The position numbers and the translations under genes are program-made. Below are positions 1-5,380 of a DNA stretch of 10,036 bases, in pieces (position 1 is the first letter of the stretch; each line of letters begins with the position of its first letter). This DNA comes from an uncultured Burkholderiales bacterium (lineage in GTDB: Bacteria > Pseudomonadota > Gammaproteobacteria > Burkholderiales > Burkholderiaceae_C), in assembly GCA_903953985.1 (NCBI GenBank), contig CAJBLW010000566.1:1-10036 (forward strand), written 5' to 3'. The notes below the pieces were generated by a model that saw only the letters and a list, made by a program, of their open reading frames with translations, had not been told where the DNA came from and searched no databases.

Positions 1-62
1 CACCAGCTGCAGCGTCATCGGGTCTCTTTCAAGTTGTCGCCCATGCTATGCAAAAGGAGTAA
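1..62 (+). CDS. possible 3' end of an upstream gene (partial)
   Basis: In the third forward frame the window opens without a stop and reads 19 residues, ending Gln-Lys-Glu before TAA at 60-62. The stretch is alanine-rich with an amphipathic end (GLFQVVAHAMQKE), which looks like a natural protein C-terminus. If real, this gene converges on the minus-strand membrane-protein gene ending at 125. The purine-rich AAAAGGAG at 52-59 would then be coding rather than a ribosome binding site. I cannot name the product from so few residues. A competing reading is a minus-strand gene starting with ATG at 18-16. Confidence is low because the stretch is short and all frames are open here. Confidence 0.3.
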   Translation, partial: PAAASSGLFQVVAHAMQKE

Positions 63-124
63 GGAACGCTATCAACTTTGGGCACCGTGCACCCCGGGTT
101 TTCACTTGGCCGAATCAAATGCAA

Positions 125-517
125 TCATTCTGAACGAACAACCCCTTTATACAAACCCAACAAAACTAGAAAGTAAACCGCAAAAAACCCGGTTTGCAAC
201 CAATAAATCACGGTGCCTTGGCCTTGCAAAACAATCTGCAAATCCGATGAAATGTTCACAAACGACAGGCCCAACACGGTCACGCCCAATGCAAACAAAG
301 CCATGGGAACAACTTGAATATGGCGAATCGCGGCATAAAACAAACTCGCATAAGCCAACACAGCAAAAGAAATGATCTTGTCCTGGTAGGCGTAGAAGGG
401 GGTATCGTAGTAAACGAACAACAGCGGGTATTTCAGACCCACGAAGTGGGCTGCCGCCATCAAGCAAAAATAAACGACACCCACACCCAGCATGTAACGA
501 AGCCATTGGGCTTTCAT
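125..517 (-). CDS. small four-helix inner-membrane protein, unknown function
   Basis: This is a 130-residue, strongly hydrophobic protein with four predicted membrane spans, at roughly residues 7-27, 44-65, 70-92 and 105-125. Short polar loops separate them, with a Tyr-rich segment (FVYYDTPFYAYQDK) between spans 1 and 2. The ATG at 517-515 is preceded on the minus strand by GGAGA at 529-525, a good ribosome binding site at 9 bases, which supports this start and this strand. The hydrophobic pattern is coherent only in this frame; the overlapping frames give mixed, cysteine-rich or lysine-rich sequence. I do not recognise the family. There are no catalytic motifs, and four spans with little soluble part suggest a small membrane helper or a DoxX- or DUF-like protein, but that is only a shape argument. 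It is transcribed away from the LysR gene and shares a 195-base control region with it. Confidence 0.7.
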   Translation of the reverse strand: MKAQWLRYMLGVGVVYFCLMAAAHFVGLKYPLLFVYYDTPFYAYQDKIISFAVLAYASLFYAAIRHIQVVPMALFALGVTVLGLSFVNISSDLQIVLQGQGTVIYWLQTGFFAVYFLVLLGLYKGVVRSE

Positions 518-590
518 GAAAATATCTCCAGTCGAACCCCGGGCCTGTACACCCCATGGGTTTGTCTGAATAATCCCAAGAAAGTCTACA

Positions 591-611
591 CCTTACGATA
601 TAACTATAAGG
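591..611. promoter_or_regulatory. dyad CCTTA-N11-TAAGG in the divergent control region
   Basis: A perfect 5-base inverted repeat, CCTTA at 591-595 and TAAGG at 607-611, has an AT-rich 11-base centre. It lies between the minus-strand membrane-protein gene (start 517) and the LysR gene (start 713). The centre and right arm contain -10-like hexamers on both strands: TATAAC at 599-604 and TATAAG at 605-610 forward, TATAGT at 607-602 reverse. I found no good -35 partner for any of them. LysR-type proteins often bind interrupted dyads near their own promoter and repress themselves, so this is a candidate auto-regulatory site. Five-base arms can occur by chance, so confidence is modest. Confidence 0.35.
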
Positions 612-712
612 GTGTTAGAGTCGGGAAAAATTGATCAAAAGTGCGGCTTCAAGTCTTAACATGTCGCCTTGATCTGGTGGTCTTGAAATTTGTGCCAATC
701 GACCGTGGACCG

Positions 713-1645
713 ATGCATGTGAACCTCAGATTTCTTGAAACTTTTGTCTGGATTGCGCGCTTAGGCAGCTTCACCAAGACGGCTGAGCGGATGAACTCCA
801 CTTTATCGGCGGTTTCGGCTCGCATTCAGTCCCTTGAAGACGAATTGGGCGTTAGGTTATTTGAGCGCCTGGGGCGCAACATCCGATTAACCCAACAGGG
901 GCGTGATGCACTTCCGATTGCTGAGCGCTTGCTTCAACTTGAAGGGGATTTCGAATCCACGATCCGAGGTTCTGATGCCTTAGGTGGCCGCGTTAGGCTT
1001 GGCATCATCGATACGGCGGCCAATGCGATTCTTTCTCCATTTCTTCGAACGATTGAAGCACGTTATCCAAAAATAGAATTGGATCTGCAGGCGGACACCA
1101 GTCAGAACCTGATGCAGCGTCTGGCCCTTGGCAGTATCGACCTGGCCGTCACGCTGGTAGGTCAGACGACACCTGGAGCGGTTCATCAACGGCTTTTTCA
1201 GATGGCTTGTCATTGGGTGGCATCACCCCAGCTGATTCAAAATAATCTCCCCATGACCGTAGAAAGCCTTGCAAGGTACCCAATCCTTTCCTTCAGCCAT
1301 GGCTCCATACCCCATGCACAAACAGAAGCGGTGTTTGCACCCCATGGCGGCCCACGGAGAATGTATTGTGGAACATCCTTGTCAACCATGATTCGGCTGG
1401 CGAAGGATGGGTTGGGCGTGGCGATCATCCCCGGTGTGCTTGTCCAAGAGGATTTGCAGGCAGGAAACCTGAGGATGATCCCTGTTGGAACCGCCTTTCC
1501 CCCACTTGAGATTCAAGTGTCATATCTATCCGATCCGCAGAGCCGACTTCAACGCCTGCTGTCTGATATTTTGATCGAGGTCGGCGTGCAGTTTTGTCAG
1601 GAGTCATCACCTGATCTGGTGTGGATGGGTCGTTCAGGGGTCTAG
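713..1645 (+). CDS. LysR-type transcriptional regulator
   Basis: This is a 310-residue protein of standard LysR length. The N-terminal winged helix-turn-helix covers about residues 1-60, with the family signature around GSFTKTAERMN, the recognition stretch STLSAVSARIQSLE and the wing GVRLFER. A linker helix follows to about 88. The periplasmic-binding-like effector domain runs from about 92 to 295, opening with GGRVRLGIID and containing GSIDLAVTL and the usual late GLGVAIIPG. The frame is open upstream to a GTG at 641, but the family begins close to the helix at RFLETFVWIARLGSF, so the ATG at 713 fits. No clear ribosome binding site decides it. The gene sits immediately upstream of and co-directional with the TRAP/Hyu genes and is the likely regulator of that operon. 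Its effector is unknown; a transported acid or a pathway intermediate is the natural inference. The C-terminal ~15 residues look unconserved. Confidence 0.93.
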   Translation: MHVNLRFLETFVWIARLGSFTKTAERMNSTLSAVSARIQSLEDELGVRLFERLGRNIRLTQQGRDALPIAERLLQLEGDFESTIRGSDALGGRVRLGIIDTAANAILSPFLRTIEARYPKIELDLQADTSQNLMQRLALGSIDLAVTLVGQTTPGAVHQRLFQMACHWVASPQLIQNNLPMTVESLARYPILSFSHGSIPHAQTEAVFAPHGGPRRMYCGTSLSTMIRLAKDGLGVAIIPGVLVQEDLQAGNLRMIPVGTAFPPLEIQVSYLSDPQSRLQRLLSDILIEVGVQFCQESSPDLVWMGRSGV

Positions 1646-1663
1646 AAAAGAAGTATTGCCTCA

Positions 1664-1688
1664 GTCCAGAAAAAATGGACCAAATTGG
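1664..1688. promoter_or_regulatory. candidate LysR operator upstream of the dctQ promoter
   Basis: Two overlapping dyads lie just upstream of the -35 box: GTCCA-N7-TGGAC (1664-1680) and CCAAATTGG (1680-1688). The first is centred at 1672, about 66 bases before the predicted transcription start near 1738. That is the position where LysR-type proteins usually place their recognition binding site. The spacing is T-N13-A rather than the textbook T-N11-A, so the match to the family consensus is imperfect. The inference rests on position, symmetry and the neighbouring LysR gene. Confidence 0.45.
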
Positions 1689-1702
1689 CCATAATTTTTC
1701 GT

Positions 1703-1731
1703 TTGACTTGGAGTTACAGGCTTCGAATACT
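1703..1731 (+). promoter_or_regulatory. sigma70-like promoter of the dctQM-dctP-rraA-hyuAB operon
   Basis: TTGACT at 1703-1708 matches the -35 consensus at five of six bases. After an exact 17-base spacer, AATACT at 1726-1731 matches the -10 consensus at four of six, including the key A at position two and T at position six. Transcription would begin near 1738 and leave a leader of about 63 bases before the ATG at 1801. It is the best promoter match I see in the window and stands directly ahead of the first gene of the operon. The imperfect -10 is consistent with a promoter that needs an activator. Confidence 0.55.
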
Positions 1732-1754
1732 GGTGCCAATTCCTTCGGGCCAAT

Positions 1755-1770
1755 GTCGGCAAAGGCCGAC
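1755..1770 (+). other. hairpin in the dctQ 5' leader
   Basis: GTCGGC at 1755-1760 and GCCGAC at 1765-1770 form a perfect GC-rich 6-base stem with the tetraloop AAAG. It falls inside the predicted leader, about 30 bases before the dctQ start. No T-run follows, so it is not an intrinsic terminator. It could stabilise the 5' end of the transcript or end lysR read-through poorly. The ribosome binding site for dctQ is weak (AGG at 1793-1795). Confidence 0.4.
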
Positions 1771-1800
1771 TGCCCTCGCAAGGAAGCTACCTAGGTCTTT

Positions 1801-2310
1801 ATGATTTCGTCGAACGAAGCTGAACCAAAGCGCACTGAAGTCGAACAGATCAAATCGCGGCCCTGGCGACTGGAGGACGTCTTGGCCACGGTTGCGATCG
1901 CGTTCATGTGCTTGATCACCTTCGCCAATGTGGTCTTGCGCTATGTCTCTGACGTGTCCATTGGATGGAGCGAGGAAGTTTCAGTTTTTCTGATGTTGGT
2001 GTTGGTTTTTGCGGGTGCGGCGGCTGCGGCATTCCATGACAAGCACATACGGGTTGAGTTTTTGTACGACAGCAAAAATGCTCGAACGCGGCGTCGATTA
2101 CGAATGCTATCGGTCTGGCTGACCACCTTGGTGCTGACCACTGTGGCGCTGCTACTCATCAAGACGGCGATAGGCGAATACGCTTATCAAGAAAAGGTGT
2201 CCAGTCTGGATGTACCAAGATGGTGGCTGACCCTGCCGCTTGCACTGCTATGCGGATTGGCTGCTTGGCGTGCAGCTTGGGGTGGCTGGCTCAGAAGAGG
2301 GCTCGATTGA
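1801..2310 (+). CDS. dctQ: TRAP transporter small permease subunit, DctQ family
   Basis: This 169-residue inner-membrane protein has four predicted spans, at about residues 27-49, 57-78, 101-121 and 140-161, the size and topology of DctQ. Family features are visible: N43-x3-R47-Y48 at the end of span 1, W56 with E58/E59 at the start of span 2, and the D80-x-H82-I-x-V-E block after span 2. DctQ pairs with DctM to form the membrane part of a tripartite ATP-independent periplasmic (TRAP) transporter, which imports substrates using an ion (usually Na+) gradient. ATG at 1801 has only a weak AGG at 1793-1795 in front. The TGA stop at 2308-2310 overlaps the dctM start by one base, indicating translational coupling. 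It is the first gene of the six-gene operon. Confidence 0.92.
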   Translation: MISSNEAEPKRTEVEQIKSRPWRLEDVLATVAIAFMCLITFANVVLRYVSDVSIGWSEEVSVFLMLVLVFAGAAAAAFHDKHIRVEFLYDSKNARTRRRLRMLSVWLTTLVLTTVALLLIKTAIGEYAYQEKVSSLDVPRWWLTLPLALLCGLAAWRAAWGGWLRRGLD

Positions 2311-3611
2311 TGATGGCTGGGTTGGTGCTATTTGGTTTGTTCGTTCTGTGGATGGCCTTGGGTGTGCCGGTCGCAGTGGCTTTGGCAGCCGCAGGCATGG
2401 CCACGCTGATGTTGACCAATGGAGGTCAGCCCTGGTTTGGACTGCTGCCGGCGGCGCAAAATGCAGTTGCGTCGATCTCTTCTTATCCCTTGATGGCCTT
2501 ACCGATGTTCGTATTGGTCGGCGCGATCTTTGATCGATCCGGAATTGCTCGCCGCTTGGTCGATTTTGCGATCGCTTGTGTGGGGCGCGGTCCTGGCATG
2601 CTGCCCCTGGTGGCGATCGCGGTGGCGATGGTCTTGGGCGGAATCAGCGGTTCGGCAGTTGCCAATGCGGCAGCAGTTGGCGGGGTGATGATTGCAGCCA
2701 TGTCACGAGCGGGTTACCCAGCTCCGTTCTCGGCCAGCATTGTCGGAGCAGCGGCAGCAACAGACATCCTCATTCCGCCCTCGATCGCGTTCATCGTTTA
2801 CAGCGTCAGTGTGCCCAATGCCAGTGTGCCCGCGCTGTTTGCTGCGGGCATGATCCCTGGGGTCTTGGCAGGACTGGCCTTGATTATCCCAGCTGTATTG
2901 ATCAGCCGCATCAAGGGGTTTGGTCTTGACGAGAGTTCCATGCCTCGGCCACCTTTCTGGCCCAGTTTGCGTGAAGCCATTTGGGGTCTTGTCGCACCGG
3001 TCGTCATTCTCGGCGGGATGCGTATGGGATGGTTCACACCGACAGAGGCTGCGGTGGTTGCTGTTTTCTATGGCTTGTTCGTCGGTATGTTCATCCATCG
3101 GACCATGACGTTGCGTCAGTTGCCGGAGATTTTTCGCGAAGCGGCTTTGTCTTCCGCTGTCATCATGACTGTCATGTCATTGGCAAGTATTTTTGCACTC
3201 AGTGTCAACACCATTGGTCTGGCTGACCCCTTGATTGAAGGCATCAAGAACTTTGGTCTGAGCTCATTCGAAACCTTGTGTCTCGTGATGCTGTTGCTGC
3301 TTTTGGTCGGCATGATTTTAGATGGTGTCTCAATCTTTCTGGTCTTCCTGCCTTTGCTGGTTCCAATGATGAAGGCCTTTGGTTGGGATCCTGTTTGGTT
3401 CGGCGTATTGCTGACCATGGCCATTGCCATAGGCGGCTTCACGCCGCCTATGGCCGTCAATTTATTGGTGGCCTGCCGCATGGCGGGCATCAGCATGGAG
3501 TCCACGATCCCTTGGGTGGGTTGGCTTGTCTTGGCTTTCACAGTGGCAACGTTTTCAGTGATGGTGTTTCCAGAGCTAGCGCTTTGGTTACCACGAATTC
3601 TGAAGTATTGA
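2310..3611 (+). CDS. dctM: TRAP transporter large permease subunit, DctM family
   Basis: This is a 433-residue polytopic membrane protein, the normal DctM length (about 425-435), with roughly 11-12 hydrophobic spans. It is the ion-coupled transport channel of the TRAP system. Diagnostic stretches are GGISGSAVANAAAVGG (about 110-125), TDILIPPS (151-158), GWFTPTEAAVVA (240-251) and GGFTPPMAVNLLV (375-387), the two helix-breaking loops typical of the family. The frame is open back to GTG at 2220, but that would add 30 residues overlapping dctQ. ATG at 2310 overlaps the dctQ stop by one base and has GAGGG at 2297-2301 eight bases upstream, so I chose it. The DNA coding for the second loop contains an unusually long perfect hairpin (3426-3454), listed separately. 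Confidence 0.94.
   Translation: MMAGLVLFGLFVLWMALGVPVAVALAAAGMATLMLTNGGQPWFGLLPAAQNAVASISSYPLMALPMFVLVGAIFDRSGIARRLVDFAIACVGRGPGMLPLVAIAVAMVLGGISGSAVANAAAVGGVMIAAMSRAGYPAPFSASIVGAAAATDILIPPSIAFIVYSVSVPNASVPALFAAGMIPGVLAGLALIIPAVLISRIKGFGLDESSMPRPPFWPSLREAIWGLVAPVVILGGMRMGWFTPTEAAVVAVFYGLFVGMFIHRTMTLRQLPEIFREAALSSAVIMTVMSLASIFALSVNTIGLADPLIEGIKNFGLSSFETLCLVMLLLLLVGMILDGVSIFLVFLPLLVPMMKAFGWDPVWFGVLLTMAIAIGGFTPPMAVNLLVACRMAGISMESTIPWVGWLVLAFTVATFSVMVFPELALWLPRILKY
3426..3454. repeat. 12-bp perfect inverted repeat within dctM
   Basis: GCCATAGGCGGC at 3426-3437 and GCCGCCTATGGC at 3443-3454 are exact reverse complements around a 5-base loop (TTCAC). In RNA this gives a 12-pair, GC-rich stem. It lies in the codons for the conserved AIGGFTPPMAV loop of DctM. 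It uses an ATA isoleucine codon to pair with TAT, where the neighbouring isoleucines are mostly ATC or ATT. No T-run follows, so it is not an intrinsic terminator. It could slow the ribosome, block 3' exonucleases or divide the operon message, or be accidental. Confidence 0.85.
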
Positions 3612-3637
3612 AATAACTCATTTTTTTAGGAGATGAA

Positions 3638-4669
3638 ATGAATCGACGTAACCTTTTGACCCAGGCTTGTGCGATGGCAGCCATGCCCATTACGGTCTTC
3701 CCAAGTGCCGCTCTTGCGCAAAGCTTGAAAGCAGAATATCGAATGTCCTCGGTGCTACCGCCGGCCTTTGCTTGGGGCCGAGCATCAGAGCTTTGGTCTA
3801 AGCTAATTAAAGACAATTCTGGCGGACGTATCAATTCAAAGGTTTACCCCGGTGCCTCTTTGGTGCAAGGTGACGCCACGCGCGAATTGACTGGTATTCG
3901 TCAAGGGTCGATTGATCTGATTTGCGGGGCACCTGGCAACTGGAGCGGATCTGCTCGCGAGTTGGGCTGCTTTTCTCTGCCCTTTCTTTTTCCGGACCAT
4001 AAGGCCCTTGATGCAGTGCTGCAACACAAGGCCTTTATGGCTCAGTACTTTGACGCAGTCCGTAAGGCCGGTGCGGAGCCGCTGGCCGTTGGAGAAACCG
4101 GTTTTCGGCAACTCTGCAATAGCAAGCTGCCAATTAAAACTGTGGCCGACCTCAAGGGTTTGAAGCTGCGCATTGTGCCTTCTCCAATGATGAGTGATGT
4201 CTTCAACGAATTGGGTGCTAATCCCACTGTGATGAGTTGGGCCGATACACAACCGGCCTTGTCCTCCGGGGCAGTTGATGGTTGCGAAAACCCGATGGAA
4301 CTGTTTTTTGCTGCCAGGATGCAAACGCTGGGTCAGAAGTATGTAACGCGATGGAATTACATGAACGAGATCCTGCTGTTCGCAGTGTCTCGCGAGGCCT
4401 GGGAGAGTTGGTCTGCAACCGATCAGAAGGCGGTTCGCGATGCAGCGCAAGATGCCGCCAAGGCCAATATCGCTGAAGTCAGAAAGTTTTACAGTGAAGA
4501 CCTCACTAAAGCCAAAGAAATTGGTGTGGAGGTTCACGTACCCAGTTCCGCTGAGTTGGCGACATTTCAGACGGCCACACGCCGTTCATATGTCAAGTGG
4601 AAAGCCCAGATCAATCCGACACTCGTCTCAGCCATTGAGCAGATTGTCGAAAGTTCACGAAAAGCCTGA
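3638..4669 (+). CDS. dctP: TRAP transporter periplasmic substrate-binding protein, DctP family
   Basis: This is a 343-residue binding protein. Residues 1-27 are a signal peptide: MNRRNLL, a hydrophobic core, then SAALA with cleavage likely after A27. The RR-N-L-L start resembles a twin-arginine signal, though lacking the full S-R-R-x-F-L-K motif, so Sec export is also possible. The mature part has the DctP fold: GRI..KVYPG (63-72), a TREL..G..QGSIDL segment (81-93) and the block DLKGLKLRIVPSP (171-183). R178 in that block is the conserved arginine that grips the substrate carboxylate in this family. R157 (GFRQL) is the likely second contact. VMSWADTQPALSSGAVDGCENP (198-219) follows. It has the best ribosome binding site of the operon, AGGAG at 3628-3632 five bases before ATG, fitting the need for excess binding protein. 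Ligand: probably an organic acid, identity unknown. Confidence 0.93.
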   Translation: MNRRNLLTQACAMAAMPITVFPSAALAQSLKAEYRMSSVLPPAFAWGRASELWSKLIKDNSGGRINSKVYPGASLVQGDATRELTGIRQGSIDLICGAPGNWSGSARELGCFSLPFLFPDHKALDAVLQHKAFMAQYFDAVRKAGAEPLAVGETGFRQLCNSKLPIKTVADLKGLKLRIVPSPMMSDVFNELGANPTVMSWADTQPALSSGAVDGCENPMELFFAARMQTLGQKYVTRWNYMNEILLFAVSREAWESWSATDQKAVRDAAQDAAKANIAEVRKFYSEDLTKAKEIGVEVHVPSSAELATFQTATRRSYVKWKAQINPTLVSAIEQIVESSRKA

Positions 4670-4677
4670 AGATCACC

Positions 4678-5370
4678 ATGCCACTGATTGCCTCACCACC
4701 ACGCTATGTGGTCAAACCTATGCCTGCACAGATTACTCAGGCGCAAGTCAATGCTTTGCTATTGCTGGATACCGGCACCATAGGACATGTGCTCGACGCG
4801 GGCTTCATGGACCAGGGCTTGCAGCAACAAATGCCTGGTCGAAAACTGGCGGGTACCGCGGTCACCGTCCGATGCACCTTGCCCGATTCCGTGATGGGCC
4901 ACTATGCGCTGAAATTTGTCCGGCCAGGCGACATTTTGGTCATTGATCGTGGGCAAGACCAGCGTACTGCATGCTGGGGCGCAGCAACGGCGTACGCCGC
5001 CGCTGCGATCGGATTAAGCGGCGTGATCATCGATGGCGCAACCAGCGATGTTGCCGACTCCAATGCCGCAGGGCTGCCGGTGTGGTCGCGTGGCCTTAGC
5101 CCTGTCACAACCAAATACCGAGGGTTGGGGGGCGATATGAATATTCCGATTACCTGTGGGGGCGTCGCCGTCAAGCCCGGAGATGCGATTCTGGCCGATG
5201 AGAATGGCATTGTTGTGATCGATCCGAGCCAACTCGATGATGTGATCAGTCAGTCCCAGTTCTGGATGCGCAGTGAAAAGGAGTTTCTGGAAACCCTTCG
5301 TAAAAATCCTCGGCTTTGCTACCCGGATTTCACTGGCGCCTCTGCCATCGTTGAAAAGAACCTGTGCTAG
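4678..5370 (+). CDS. RraA-like / HMG-aldolase-family protein with substituted catalytic arginine
   Basis: This 230-residue cytoplasmic protein belongs to the RraA-like family (also annotated as demethylmenaquinone methyltransferase or 4-hydroxy-4-methyl-2-oxoglutarate aldolase). Landmarks: L-x-D-T-G-T at 28-34, VRPGDILVID at 81-90, the glycine-rich A-x-W100-G101 helix start, GVIIDG at 115-120, and GGVAVKPGDAILADENGIVVID at 161-182. In characterised aldolases the VIDG stretch is followed by x-x-Arg-Asp, where Arg binds the pyruvate-like carboxylate and Asp helps hold the divalent metal. Here it reads D-G-A-T-S123-D124: the Asp is kept but the Arg is Ser. Aldolase or oxaloacetate decarboxylase activity is therefore doubtful, and another role on the Hyu substrate or product is possible. 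It starts 8 bases after dctP with only a weak GAAGA site, and 10 bases separate it from hyuA, so it is clearly in the operon. Confidence 0.85.
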   Translation: MPLIASPPRYVVKPMPAQITQAQVNALLLLDTGTIGHVLDAGFMDQGLQQQMPGRKLAGTAVTVRCTLPDSVMGHYALKFVRPGDILVIDRGQDQRTACWGAATAYAAAAIGLSGVIIDGATSDVADSNAAGLPVWSRGLSPVTTKYRGLGGDMNIPITCGGVAVKPGDAILADENGIVVIDPSQLDDVISQSQFWMRSEKEFLETLRKNPRLCYPDFTGASAIVEKNLC

Positions 5371-5374
5371 GGGA
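5369..5374 (+). promoter_or_regulatory. ribosome binding site that supports the TTG start of hyuA
   Basis: AGGGGA overlaps the TAG stop of the preceding gene (5368-5370) and ends six bases before TTG at 5381. The next in-frame ATG is codon 18, beyond the conserved DVGGTFTD phosphate loop. The TTG is therefore the credible start. Confidence 0.65.
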
Positions 5375-5380
5375 TAGAAG

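Noticed and set aside
1..18. Minus-strand ATG at 18-16 reading MTLQLV off the left edge, with AAAGAGA ahead of it
   Set aside because: Only six codons are visible. The forward frame ending at 62 looks more like a natural protein end, and nothing here can decide between them.
34..375. Plus-strand frame of 113 codons
   Set aside because: It lies antisense to the membrane-protein gene, is rich in Lys/Thr/Pro/Gln without any domain pattern, and has no ribosome binding site.
3604..3627. T7 run (3621-3627) after dctM as a terminator
   Set aside because: No stem precedes the T-run, and the AGGAG of dctP follows at once.
3836..4537. Minus-strand frame of 233 codons opposite dctP
   Set aside because: The plus strand has a full DctP protein with signal peptide and family motifs. 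The reverse reading has no recognisable pattern and no ribosome binding site.
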